From positions 1 through 36,522 of the forward strand of contig JASNJN010000111.1 in the NCBI GenBank assembly GCA_030180075.1: a stretch of DNA of 36,522 nt. The letters are read 5' to 3'. The stretch comes from Mikrocytos mackini (lineage: Eukaryota > Endomyxa > Ascetosporea > Mikrocytida > Mikrocytiidae). Every line of letters starts with the position of its first letter. The first letter of the stretch is position 1. A model generated the notes under the pieces. The model made no database searches. It was not told the DNA's origin and saw nothing but the letters and a program-made list of their open reading frames with translations. Positions 1 to 9,516 of this stretch are shown piece after piece. The position numbers and the translations under genes were made by a program.

Positions 1-1273
1 TAGGTTACCTACAATAGGCATAATAGGTACAAACAACACCGGGTTTTAGTATGTAATAGGTATTTATAATTAGCGAATAGTTCCGGTTAATCATGTTGGT
101 TTTTATAAAATATAACGGGTATTATTAAGGAACGATACAATAGTAAGTATTAGGATAAAAAATAAAAAATATNNNATGGGAGCATATGACTTTTAAAAAT
201 TATTGTTTTCAAGAATTCGGGGCTTATAATTAACAAAAATAATAAATTTTAGATTCAGTAAACAAGTAATAACTAGACATTCAAAGTCTTGATCTTGATC
301 GAGATGCTCATCGAAAGGCTATAAATCGCCACCCCACATTTTCTTCCATTTCCCACACTCAGATCAATTTTATCTGATTTTTACCAGAAATGCGGGAAAT
401 AATGCCATCTCATGGCTACATACTCGCATTAGCCCCATATTGTGAATATTTAACATTTTCAGTGAGTACTCTAGCATAGGTTTTTGAAAAAATTAAAAAT
501 GGTTTTTTGGGTTTTTTCCGAGCCTAACGAACAACAAAATACTCTGAGTATTTGCCAATTATTACATACTATCTGTTTAATGAATAAATATAAGCATATT
601 TACACGGTTAAATAACCGACTACGTACTCACATTACAGTGACTTTTAAGTTGATTTTTATCACTAAATATGGCATGTGGGAATAAACTACAGTAAACTAC
701 GAAGGTTTAGCCCATTTTAAGACTTGGTCGCTCCATTCTTAGCCGGTTTTTAGGGGATTTGGTCCAATTTAATTAAAAATATTTTACTGCTTAAGTGCTT
801 CTGGGGCTCTGAAAATGATACAGGATCATTAAAATATTGAGTCTACCCCAAATCAATCTCTTATTCATTGTTTTATTAAGTTCTTTAGGTGGACAACATT
901 CTAGTGTTAGTCAAGTTACAACATAATTTTGAAATGCCTGAAAATTGTGTTCATCCCCGTTTTTTAACCGAACTCTGTGGTTAAAACGTTTCCCCCATGG
1001 TTTTACTTGTATTTAAAATTCACCATTCGTTTTTTATATATGAAAATATACATTATCAATAGGTTTTATATGATTTTCCCGAATGGCTGATACAACCAAG
1101 GGTCCCCCTTAGGGGAACAAAAAATTGAGATTTTTGTTACCAAAATATATAAAGAGAATTTAGATGTCTTAGTCACTCTAATCTTAGCCAGTCCAAGGCA
1201 TTTTGGGACAAAAACCGGCTAAACATTCAGAGTTTACTGTAAAAAAATTTCGGAACAAAAAATTTTTTTTGCT
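1..1273. other. AT-rich stretch without a recognised gene
   Basis: No convincing coding region is visible on either strand. Three Ns lie at 173-175. A poorly conserved direct repeat is visible between about 721-765 and 1166-1209 (shared core TCTTAGCC), which may be the trace of an old mobile element. A short hairpin, ttttaacc/ggttaaaa, lies near 965-985. Nothing else could be supported. Confidence 0.5.
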
Positions 1274-2256
1274 AAAATAGCGTTTTTATGTTCTAATTAA
1301 AATTTTTGAAAAAAAAATTTTTTTTGGATTTTTCGAAGGGGGTGGGGCATCAGGTGGTTTTCAAAAAATGTCGGACCACAAAAACTCAAAATTCTGCATG
1401 AATTTTTTTTTGAAATTTATCTAGCAAACGTATTTTTGAGAGATCTACAAAAAATACTTTCCAAAAATTTCATAGAATTTTCAATCAATTTAATATGAAA
1501 ATTTTCGAAATTTAGGTCAAAATTCGCCTTTTTTGAGCCCTCAAGATATCAAGTATTTTTTCGAAATTTTTTCTCAAAATTGTTTTATCGTTAAGATTTC
1601 GCCCGTTAAAAGCCGTAAAAAAATTTTCAGATAAAATTTTGTATAAAAATCTTATATTTTCGTTTGCGACTTTTTGAACCAAAATCGAAATTTTTGGTAC
1701 AAAAAATTCGAATTTTTTTTGATAAAAATTTCAAAAAATCCACCAAAAATCATTTTATATCTCAAATGGCATGTTAATTTAGTATGTATAGTGCTTAAAT
1801 TGAAATTTTTATCAAAAAAAATTCGAATTTTTTGTACCAAAAATTTCGATTTTGGTTCAAAAAGTCGCAAACGAAAATATAAGATTTTTATACAAAATTT
1901 TATCTGAAAATTTTTTTACGGCTTTTAACGGGCGAAATCTTAACGATAAAACAATTTTGAGAAAAAATTTCGAAAAAATACTTGATATCTTGAGGGCTCA
2001 AAAAAGGCGAATTTTGACCTAAATTTCGAAAATTTTCATATTAAATTGATTGAAAATTCTATGAAATTTTTGGAAAGTATTTTTTGTAGATCTCTCAAAA
2101 ATACGTTTGCTAGATAAATTTCAAAAAAAAATTCATGCAGAATTTTGAGTTTTTGTGGTCCGACATTTTTTGAAAACCACCTGATGCACCCCCTTCGAAA
2201 AATCCAAAAAAATTTTTTTTTCAAAATTTTTAATTAGAACATAAAAACGCTGTTTT
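1274..2256. repeat. ~1-kb near-perfect palindrome (fold-back element)
   Basis: The left arm (about 1274-1734) and right arm (about 1800-2256) are reverse complements over roughly 460 bp, separated by a 65-bp spacer. The only clear differences I see are a 3-bp indel in the G-rich stretch near 1340-1350 (mirrored near 2185-2193) and small changes at the outer ends, where similarity fades rather than stopping sharply. Short open frames inside it on both strands are by-products of symmetry. No target duplication was found, so a fold-back transposon, a MITE with long arms, or an inverted duplication are all possible. Confidence 0.85.
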
Positions 2257-2475
2257 CATCCAGAAAAAATTTGATTTTCAGAATTTTTTTATTAGGAAAT
2301 TTATATTTGAAATTTTTTCTCATTAATGAATGACATTTTTGTGTTCATAATTTTAAAATTATCCAAAAACAGCGGAATTTGTTTCAAATGCAAATAAAAA
2401 AATCTGTAGCATGTTTAATTCCACCTAAACTGACATTGTACTTCAGATTATGGAATTTAAAAATGTGACAACATA

Positions 2476-2555
2476 CACAAATTTGTGACGAAATCGAATT
2501 TTTGTGAAAAAATCAGAAATTTGTGGAAAAAGTACAAAATTTGTGGCAAAATCAG
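2476..2555. repeat. Imperfect 19-bp tandem repeat, four copies
   Basis: The core ttgtg recurs at 2483, 2502, 2521 and 2541, a 19-19-20 spacing, each time within an aaatttgtgR...aaatc context. It is AT-rich with no coding sense. It sits between the palindrome and the first hAT-like MITE. Confidence 0.55.
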
Positions 2556-2701
2556 AATAAGCCCATAAATTACAAGACGAAATAATTAAATGCCTAATTA
2601 ATTAATATTATTATATGTTGTTATATTATTTATTATAATATTTTTAAAATACTTTTCGTTTTAATTTCATTTATCTCTAAACTATATGTCTATGTTTATA
2701 A

Positions 2702-3198
2702 CAGTGTTGACAAAAGTATTAATTATAATTTTTTTATCATTGAAAAATTTAAAAAAATTAAATTTGTTGCTTTGAAGATTTTTGGTAAAATATACTTTCA
2801 TTTAATGTTTATAATGGTTTTTAAGGATTCTTCATAAATCTAATCAAAAAATTAAACTAATTTATAAATTTAATTTTTTGTAATTTTATGATTAAGTAAT
2901 TTTTTAATTTTATAAAAGTACCCCTATTCCGTCCAAAATAAGCATTATTTTCGCTATCAGTGGATAATAACCTAAATTTGTATAGTTATAAGTTATCAAA
3001 ATTAATAAGACTTCTATATTGACTTTTATATGTAAACATTTCGATTGAATGACCACAATTTCGTTTCAAAATTTTTTTTTCATAATCGACATAATAAAGA
3101 CAATTAATGCCTTAATGATAGATTATAAACATTAAAAACCCAAATTCGCAGATTTTGAAAAATTTCCTAACGTAATTTTTTTAATTTTGTCAACACTG
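2702..3198. mobile_element. hAT-like MITE 1 (497 bp)
   Basis: The ends are perfect 14-bp inverted repeats starting CAGTGTTGACAAAA. They are flanked by identical 8-bp direct repeats gtttataa at 2694-2701 and 3199-3206. An 8-bp target duplication of the form nTnnnnAn and CAG-type ends are typical of the hAT superfamily. The interior is AT-rich and non-coding, so the element would need a transposase from elsewhere. Confidence 0.8.
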
Positions 3199-3206
3199 GT
3201 TTATAA

Positions 3207-4220
3207 ATATTCCCTTATACTAAAGAGCCATTGTCTTTCCCTTTTGTCTTTTTGATTTGTTGTCTTGTGAGGGATAATTCAACGGACATAAATGCTGTAT
3301 AAGCTTTCGTGTAATTCAACAGGGTCGTATAGAGGATATTTTGTCGAATGAACCGTTGTGTTGTTGGATATGTCTTTGGTAAGATTAAAAATTAGAATTT
3401 ATCAAAAAAAATTTAGCAAACTGTGGCCAGGGAGCTTTGCCGGGCCTGACTTGCCAGCGATTGTTTCTTGTTACCCGAAAAACCCCGCAACCAAGGCAAA
3501 TATCGTTACGATGCGTGTGAAAAATAGGTACCTGATGTCAAGATCACCCCAAAAATATTCCTGTTGAGTTTCTTGCGTTAAATCGCTCTAAAATCGCTCT
3601 AAAATGGCATTTAAAACAGAATAAGGGAAGAATACACATTAATAAACGAATTTACTGTCAGAAAGTATGTATATTAAACCGTCATTTTGGAAATGCATTT
3701 GAGTTTATTATACAATATTCGACTTAAATGGGGTGATTAACCGCCTAAATGGAAAGAGCGTCGTGAATAATTGTTCTCAAACAGAAGGAGGTATCCTGTT
3801 AAGACAATCGAAAGGGATCATCGTTTAGTCCAGTAAAGACCGAAATATTCCTTTATCCTCGAAGGAATATGAAGTGGTGTCTCTTAGGCACAATAAAGGT
3901 CAGATAAAAACCCGGATACCTGGTTGATAGCATACTTATTAAAACCCTATCAAAGGGGAAGAGTAAACAAAAACAACTAGATAACTGATCAACCCATATA
4001 GAGCCTACACATCCCTAAAATCCATTTGAAGGAGAATTATAGGATTCTCCTCTTCTCTTCGACAATGGGGACTCCGGGATCGCATAAAGAGGTTGGAAGG
4101 GGTCAAGTATAAGTCGTTAGTTAAATTAATAACATGTTTAATAATACAGAAAGCATTCCAATCAGCCATATTAAACTCAGCTTTGCCAATAAATTTATGT
4201 ATACACACAGTTATATTATA
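3207..4220. other. About 1 kb with no recognised gene
   Basis: Base composition is less extreme than in the flanks (for example 3420-3500 and 3760-3960), and several short frames run for 20-30 codons in different phases, which could be a very decayed coding sequence. No domain, RNA gene or repeat could be identified. Confidence 0.4.
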
Positions 4221-4225
4221 CAGTC

Positions 4226-4309
4226 GAGGCCATAATTTAAGACCATGTGGCCAAGTATTAAGGGAGTGTGGCCATTTATTAAAAGAGAGTGGCCAGATAT
4301 TATGAGTGT
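4226..4309. repeat. Four 21-bp iterations at the transposon left end
   Basis: GGCC recurs at exactly 4228, 4249, 4270 and 4291, a strict 21-bp period, each followed by an A/T-rich xxxATTAA-like block. The first copy overlaps the presumed terminal inverted repeat. A period of 21 bp puts every copy on the same face of the helix, as expected for repeated protein-binding sites. Transposase binding is inference. Confidence 0.8.
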
Positions 4310-4460
4310 TTCTGTGTAAATGGCTGGATTTCAACTAAAGTTGTGAAATTAAATATTTGTTTATATTTGTTTTGATTATTGTTGTGTTTAATAAATGTCT
4401 GTTTTTGAAGTGGTTTGTTTAAATTCGTTTTGATTAAAGTGTTTGTTTTGGTTAGTAAAT

Positions 4461-5603
4461 ATGAATAATCGGAATGGCTTTACACAGGAAGACAACGAGA
4501 GGACTAATGAACACATATGGGATGAAAACTTTGTCCCGGAATTGTACGAGGAGTCCCAAGAAGCAACTAACTACGAAAGTGGTGAATTCAAATCGCTAAA
4601 CAGCAGTGCAGAGCCTGCGACACCTATAAAAAGACGCAAAACGATTAAAAAAGAGCAATATGATCAAGTGATCGTCGGCTTAAAAGGGGGTCACCAATTC
4701 AGACTATTGTGGAAATGACTAGACTTTCCGAGCAGAGTGTACGAAGGATAAAGGTAGAATTGGAAACCGGTGTAGTCCGCGAGTTTAAACGAAGGGGTAG
4801 GAAGCGAGAGAACCAGTCTGCGATTCTTACAGACATAAAAGAAACCCTACATACTAATCCGGTCCAAACAACCGCGGGAGTTAAGGAATCTGTGGGTAGT
4901 TTTCGGTCTAGACGAACCATAGCACGTCTGATCAAAAAGGCGGGCATGACTAGAAAGCGGGTAAAGATGATCAGTGAAACGAAGTTCTCAGCTGCTAATA
5001 GGACAAAGCAGACTGAGTATATCAACTTTATATTAGGGAAAGCCGATAGTCAGTTGGTTTTTGTTGATGAGTCGGGATTTAACAAGAATACAATGGAATC
5101 CTATGGGTATTCACCCTCCGGAGTGGATTGTGTTGTGGATTGCCCAGCGTCTAGAGGAAGAAACGTGACGCTGTTGATGGCAATTTCAATGGGAGGGGTG
5201 GTTTGTTATTCTGTTTTTGAGGGACCTTGTGACGGAATAATATTTAGGGATTTTATTCTAAACAACTTATTAAACAGAATGCCAACAACATGCAACACCA
5301 TAATCATGGATAATGCACGAATCCATCATAGTGCCATGGCGCAAATTGGAGAGCTTGATGATTATAGCGTGAAGTTTCTGCCACCCTATTCCCCTGAGTA
5401 TAACCCGATTGAACAAATTTTTAAAAATATAAAAGATAAATTCAAAAAAAATAAGACCGTTATGTGTGAACACAACAGAAGTTAGAGAGAGGGTTCAACA
5501 AATATTAGAAGAGAATAACTATATGGTTATGGATCTAAGCAATTATTATTCAGAGGCTAGAAAACCATTGATAACACGACACAGAAATGGCTTCGATAGC
5601 TAA
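4461..5603 (+). pseudogene. IS630/Tc1-type DDE transposase, two frameshifts
   Basis: The reading runs in three pieces. An ATG at 4461 opens an acidic N-terminal segment up to about 4685. A phase change at the A4G5 run (4683-4691) leads into the main body (about 4690-5464). A second phase change near 5465-5475 leads to a C-terminal tail of about 43 residues ending at TAA 5601-5603. The body shows a helix-turn-helix region (RLSEQSVRRIK) and the catalytic triad of the superfamily: D in FVDESGF, D in IIMDNARIH and E in PPYSPEYNPIEQ, with 33 residues between the second and third. The enzyme would cut and paste the element at TA sites. All catalytic residues are retained, so the frameshifts are recent, are sequencing errors, or, at the first site, could be recoded. 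The A4G5 run does not fit the canonical -1 slippery heptamer in this phase. Confidence 0.88.
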
Positions 5604-5710
5604 TGAATTAATTATGATAATTATTATTAATCCTGTCAACAGAAAATAAAGTAATAATTATCTTATAATTTGTTTTTCCTAACCCGACTGATAATATTTT
5701 TTATTTAAGC

Positions 5711-6051
5711 TAAAGATTGGACTTACGAATATTCGCCAAAAATCAGATTTTTGATATTTGTCTTCCGAATAATTTTAAAAAATAATTTCAGTTTTGCGAA
5801 AATTTCAAAAAATATTCGAATATTCATTGATTTTTTATGTGAAAAAATTAAATTTTGGAATTTTATAACTAAATTTTTATGCAAAATTTAGTTTTAAAAA
5901 CCAGAATGACAAAATAAATATTATAAATTAATTTATTTTGAAATTTTCAGTATATTAAGTCAATTCAAAAATTCAACGATTTTTCGAATATTTGTGTCCC
6001 GGGAAAACCGTTCTTCAAACATTCGTACAACGTTCAAGTGTCCAGTCTCTA
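5711..6051. mobile_element. hAT-like MITE 2 (341 bp)
   Basis: The ends are TAAAGATTGGAC and, inverted, TAGAGACTGGAC. They are flanked by 8-bp direct repeats atttaagc (5703-5710) and atttaagt (6052-6059), which differ at one base. TAGAG-type ends with 8-bp duplications fit hAT. The interior is AT-rich, with several GAATATTCG-like motifs, and non-coding. Confidence 0.65.
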
Positions 6052-6303
6052 ATTTAAGTATGACAACATCCTCGCTGATATATAGTTCAGGCTTATATCG
6101 TAAATTTGGGGTAATTATGGTTTAGTTTAAATAAATTTCCTGTTACACGCCATCTGACCATTTAATTGTTCTAGGCACATATAATCGTAGATCCTGATGA
6201 AATGTCAATATTCATGTTTAACAGCATATTATCTTTAAAAACCCACAATATAAACAACCATTATTAAAACTATTTACTTTATTATTCAAATAATAATTCC
6301 TAT

Positions 6304-7452
6304 TTATACCTCTCGTGTTCCATCCATCTGTAATTCAACCTTGGGAAATAAATGGTTAATATTCAGCATTATCGACACATTAAGTTTGTCAATCTCCGTC
6401 AAAAATTTATCGTTTTCATACTTAAATTTCTTTTTATTATCAATAACTCTCATGTATTTTGTTAAGGTATTGATATATTTAATCAAATCATTTTTTACTG
6501 CAATTTCTTTTCTAATTATATCGACCGATTTGTTTATATTTCTATAGAACTCTTTAATTTTAATTTCTATATCACTAGTATCATTCTTTACATCGCGGAC
6601 ATGCTCTATATCAAATACAAAGTCAATAATTTTGAAGATGTTTGCATTTGCAAAAAGTCTAAACAAAAGTCCATCCTGGTTTAATATATTTTCAATTTTT
6701 ATTTGTTTCCCAATTGGCTCTTTATTATCCGAATTTGAATTATAAAAAGTAATTATTTCGTAAGACTTCGAAATGAAATCCGAAACTACAATCTTCATCT
6801 GTTTGTTGTAAAACTCAAATAATCTTTTGTATCTATAGAATAGCATATTCCTTGTTTCCCGTTTTTTATTGAACAGTTTATATGTATCATTTATAAAGAT
6901 TGTGTATTTAATGAATATACCGAGTGTGTTTGTTCCGAGTATTCGTTTTATAGAGCCTTTCAAATGACTGAGTGGAAGCTTTATATCATCGTTATCCAAA
7001 ATATACAGTGTTTTGTCTAAACAGTGTGTATGTACTGCGCTGTATTTAATTGCTATTTCAACGTATTTTGATAAGTTGACAATTAAGTCTTCTTCAAAAC
7101 TTTCTTCATGCTCCAGCGGAGCCACTTTATAATTGGCAAACTTTGCAAGAATAGATCTACAGACTGGAAGTTCAAGGTCTTCTGAGTTAATCTCGGTAGA
7201 AGGAAGCCTATTCAGTAATTTAAGAAGAGCTTTGTTTCTGTCCAGTCCGATCACAAATTCGCTGTTTGATGGGCTGCCGTGTTTCAGATTTGGATCGTGT
7301 GTGCTTGAATTTGGAGAAACAGCCTTTTTTGTCCGGTTGGAAATTCTTAAAGATAATATCGCACAGATTATAGCCGCAAAAACAACTAAAAGTAACGATA
7401 CATACTTGAGATATTTACACAACCATGCATTATTCTTCTTTTTGACTTTCAT
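6304..7452 (-). CDS. Membrane-anchored protein of unknown function (382 aa)
   Basis: This is an intact 382-residue frame starting at an ATG. A basic N-terminus (MKVKKKNN) is followed by one hydrophobic segment at about residues 17-35, then a long polar, lysine/asparagine/isoleucine-rich region with no repeats or zinc motifs. This suggests a single-pass protein with a short cytosolic N-terminus and a large lumenal or external part, or a signal-anchor secretory protein. I do not recognise the family. It is the downstream gene of a same-strand pair with Arp2, separated by 248 bp, and has no clear AAATTT-type motif upstream. Codon use and AT content match the neighbouring genes. Confidence 0.75.
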   Translation of the reverse strand: MKVKKKNNAWLCKYLKYVSLLLVVFAAIICAILSLRISNRTKKAVSPNSSTHDPNLKHGSPSNSEFVIGLDRNKALLKLLNRLPSTEINSEDLELPVCRSILAKFANYKVAPLEHEESFEEDLIVNLSKYVEIAIKYSAVHTHCLDKTLYILDNDDIKLPLSHLKGSIKRILGTNTLGIFIKYTIFINDTYKLFNKKRETRNMLFYRYKRLFEFYNKQMKIVVSDFISKSYEIITFYNSNSDNKEPIGKQIKIENILNQDGLLFRLFANANIFKIIDFVFDIEHVRDVKNDTSDIEIKIKEFYRNINKSVDIIRKEIAVKNDLIKYINTLTKYMRVIDNKKKFKYENDKFLTEIDKLNVSIMLNINHLFPKVELQMDGTREV

Positions 7453-7700
7453 TTTTAATCTTGTTTAAATAACCCCTAAATTGACTGTAGGTCTATAGTG
7501 TTGAAGTTAGATTGATTTTACACAATTGGTTGATTCTGTTTACTATTAAATGGTGTATACTGTTGTGTATGTGAAATTAGTTCTATTTTCAAATTTAAAT
7601 TTTAAAACGAACTTTTTCCCATAAATACATACGATCTAATATATACCTACTTATATAACACAAAATAACTTTACGATTTTTATACATCTTCATATATTTA

Positions 7701-8882
7701 TTATTTCTCACTTACGATTTTCTTGCCTTTTTCTTCATACTCTTGTTTGCTTATCCAAAAATCGTTGTCATTTTGCATTATTTTCCCTATCAAACTCGCT
7801 CCGTGGAATACCATAATCTTTCTTCTTGGTGGATCCTCCACACGTAGCTTAAAAGACTTCAATCTCGCATGGTCTCCTTTGAACACATCCTTCACAAGTA
7901 GTTCCCCTATTTCTGTTTCAAGTCTAGTTGGGAACCCTCTGAGCATTGTGGTACCACCGGACAAAACAATGTGTTGGTATAAGTCCCTCCTCATGTTGAT
8001 GTTTGTGCTTTGAATACAATCGTGCACCATTTTATCAACCCCTCCTCTGTTTATCCCGATGTGTGCAGGTTTGAATAAACACTCAGGGGCAAGGTACGTT
8101 TCTCTCTCTAGAACTATCTTCTCTCCGTTTTCCATAACGTACTCTGTTCTCAAGAAGTTAGTTTCTGCCTCGAGCTTAGTGAGCCGCTCGATGTTGTCAG
8201 CTATAAAACAGTGTTTCTCTTTGATTTTCCTAGCAACTATTTGGTCGGCAGAGGAATTCAAATAATACCCGCCCAACTGAAGCAGCTGGATTAGCCGCTG
8301 TGTCACGTGACTACCTGCCACGTCCAAACGCTTCACAGAAGTGCTCACTAGGAATGAGTTGAAGACTGGCATGGCATGTGACACTCCGTCCCCAGAGTCT
8401 AACACGAGTCCCGTGGTAAGACCTTGCGCGTAGAGTGTAAGTATTGCCTGAGGTACAATCTTCACCCTGTCGAAGTCGAACCTCTCGAACATAGTGGCTA
8501 CAATCTTCTCCTTGTTCTCTAATGGGTTATTAGCAGCTTCGGTCAATAAAATGGAGTTTGTCTTGTTTTTGTCGAGTTTCATGATGTCTTTGAAACAGTA
8601 GTCCCAGATATGGTTCATGTTCTCGTCGTCTTCGATGATCCCATTTCGAACCGGAAATACAGTGTCCAAATGCCCCTCGTAGGTGTTACACAGGTCGCCC
8701 ACAATAATATCGCTCTTTAATTTCAGCTTCTTTAGAGCTTTTGACATTATTTTCCCCTCTCTAAGTATCGGCCGTCCGACAATAGTTGGAAATGTGTTAG
8801 ATGGAAAGTTATCACCAGCTTTGCCTATTTTCAAGAATCCTGTTCCCAGGTCGAGTATTGTAGTGTCTAATTCTTGATCCAT
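7701..8882 (-). CDS. ARP2: Actin-related protein 2 (Arp2)
   Basis: The protein is 393 residues, close to the usual ~394 of Arp2. Residues 11-15 (DLGTG) and 162-166 (DSGDG) form the two phosphate loops, and SGGTTM (308-313) belongs to the nucleotide pocket; PQAILTLYAQG carries the catalytic-type Gln145. Arp2-typical stretches include NMNHIWDYCF, SADQIVARKIKEKHC and the C-terminal VEDPPRRKIMVFHGASL followed by NDFWISKQEYEEKG. With Arp3 and five other subunits Arp2 nucleates branched actin filaments in the cytoplasm. An upstream in-frame ATG at 8963 would add 27 residues that Arp2 proteins lack, so the start at 8882 is preferred; it is preceded within 25 bp by the AAATTT-type motif. All nucleotide-binding motifs are intact, so the gene looks functional. 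Arp2/3 is, to my knowledge, reported missing from well-studied microsporidia. Confidence 0.92.
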   Translation of the reverse strand: MDQELDTTILDLGTGFLKIGKAGDNFPSNTFPTIVGRPILREGKIMSKALKKLKLKSDIIVGDLCNTYEGHLDTVFPVRNGIIEDDENMNHIWDYCFKDIMKLDKNKTNSILLTEAANNPLENKEKIVATMFERFDFDRVKIVPQAILTLYAQGLTTGLVLDSGDGVSHAMPVFNSFLVSTSVKRLDVAGSHVTQRLIQLLQLGGYYLNSSADQIVARKIKEKHCFIADNIERLTKLEAETNFLRTEYVMENGEKIVLERETYLAPECLFKPAHIGINRGGVDKMVHDCIQSTNINMRRDLYQHIVLSGGTTMLRGFPTRLETEIGELLVKDVFKGDHARLKSFKLRVEDPPRRKIMVFHGASLIGKIMQNDNDFWISKQEYEEKGKKIVSEK

Positions 8883-8883
8883 G

Positions 8884-8904
8884 AAAAAAGTAAAATTTAA
8901 ATTT
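8884..8904 (-). promoter_or_regulatory. AAATTT-type start-proximal motif of Arp2
   Basis: Read on the minus strand, the bases just before the Arp2 ATG contain AAATTTTACTTTTTT. Very similar strings precede TRM112 (AAATTTAACTTTT) and the WD40 gene (AAATTTTAACTTTT). The recurrence near start codons suggests a core promoter or initiator signal. The role is inference. Confidence 0.5.
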
Positions 8905-9176
8905 TCGAAAGAACGTTCGAAGGTTAATTGGAACCAAACGAGTTTATAAATATGTTCGAACATAGTAGAAGCATGTCATGTTGTGATTTATATGCAAGCG
9001 AACAAAAAAATTATTGTTTTAGTTACGTTCGACAAAAACGGCAACAAAACATCTGGTTATTGGTTTATAACGTTAATATTTATTTAATTAGACACAGTAT
9101 CTATTTTATGCCATCCCAACAATCTGATTCAATTTAAATACAACTTAGTTGTTTCAAATCAACATACAGTCAAACC

Positions 9177-9300
9177 TCTCTATAACAAACAAAAACTACA
9201 CCAAACCCACGTAGTACAAACAAAAATTTGAAAAATATCGCCAATTCTCTACCACATTGTTCGAAAAAAATTTCGTCTCTAATAATTTTTCNGAAATTTT
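9177..9300. mobile_element. Single pogo/Tc1-like terminus (fragment)
   Basis: TA followed by CAGTCAAACCTCTCTATAAC at 9175-9196 matches the style of pogo/Tigger terminal repeats and resembles the ends of the MITE at 11850-12434. I found no inverted partner within the next kilobase, so this looks like a truncated element. The 3' limit given is arbitrary. An N lies at 9292. Confidence 0.4.
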
Positions 9301-9335
9301 TTGTAGAAATTATATTTAAGGTTTATTTACAAATC

Positions 9336-9410
9336 AGTACCATAGTCAAGTTGTAGAGACTCTGTGGTTTCGGATCAAAGGCCAGGTTCGATTCCCAGAC
9401 GAGCGTTTTT
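9336..9410 (+). other. tRNA-like sequence with Pol III boxes A and B
   Basis: TAGTCAAGTTG at 9343-9353 fits the box A consensus TRGYNNANNNG. GGTTCGATTCC at 9385-9395 is a box B, and a T5 run at about 9405-9409 could terminate RNA polymerase III. A D-arm (GTC/GAC) forms, but the acceptor and T stems do not pair well and no good anticodon arm exists, so it is not a working tRNA. It may be a tRNA pseudogene or the head of a SINE-like element. An 8-bp inverted pair (taccatag/ctatggta) brackets it at 9338-9345 and 9411-9418. Confidence 0.4.
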
Positions 9411-9462
9411 CTATGGTATAGAACTTTGTAATATTTCATATTACGGGTTCGGGGTAGGACCT

Positions 9463-9516
9463 GGGGTGTATAATTGACGTGGCATTAGGCTGTTTGGTCG
9501 ATTATACATCCCGGCT
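9463..9516. other. Long hairpin downstream of the tRNA-like sequence
   Basis: GGGGTGTATAATTGAC pairs with GTCGATTATACATCCC as a 16-bp stem in which the two mismatches become G-U pairs on the RNA, leaving a loop of about 18 nt. Lying just after a Pol III-like head, it could be the body of a SINE or a structured RNA. No function is established. Confidence 0.4.

Larger units (their letters stand above)
4221..5690 (+). mobile_element. Tc1/mariner-IS630-type DNA transposon (boundaries tentative)
   Basis: The element contains a DDE transposase (4461-5603). Candidate ends are CAGTCG at 4221-4226, preceded by TA, and the inverted CGACTG at 5685-5690. Only the outer six bases match well, and the right side is followed by ATA rather than a clean TA, so the right boundary is uncertain. 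The left end carries four 21-bp iterations. A hAT-like MITE begins 21 bp beyond the right end. Confidence 0.55.

Noticed and set aside
1652-2224. Short frames inside the 1-kb palindrome
   Set aside because: They exist on both strands only because the sequence is symmetrical and AT-rich; composition is F/K/I homopolymer-like.
3358-3567. 69-codon plus frame
   Set aside because: It does not begin with a supported start, has no recognisable motif, and no continuation in neighbouring phases.
4005-4334. 109-codon minus frame with repeated WPH/WPL units
   Set aside because: The peptide repeat is the antisense of the 21-bp transposon iterations, not a gene.
9336-9410. A functional tRNA gene
   Set aside because: Boxes A and B are present, but acceptor and T stems fail to pair and no anticodon arm forms.
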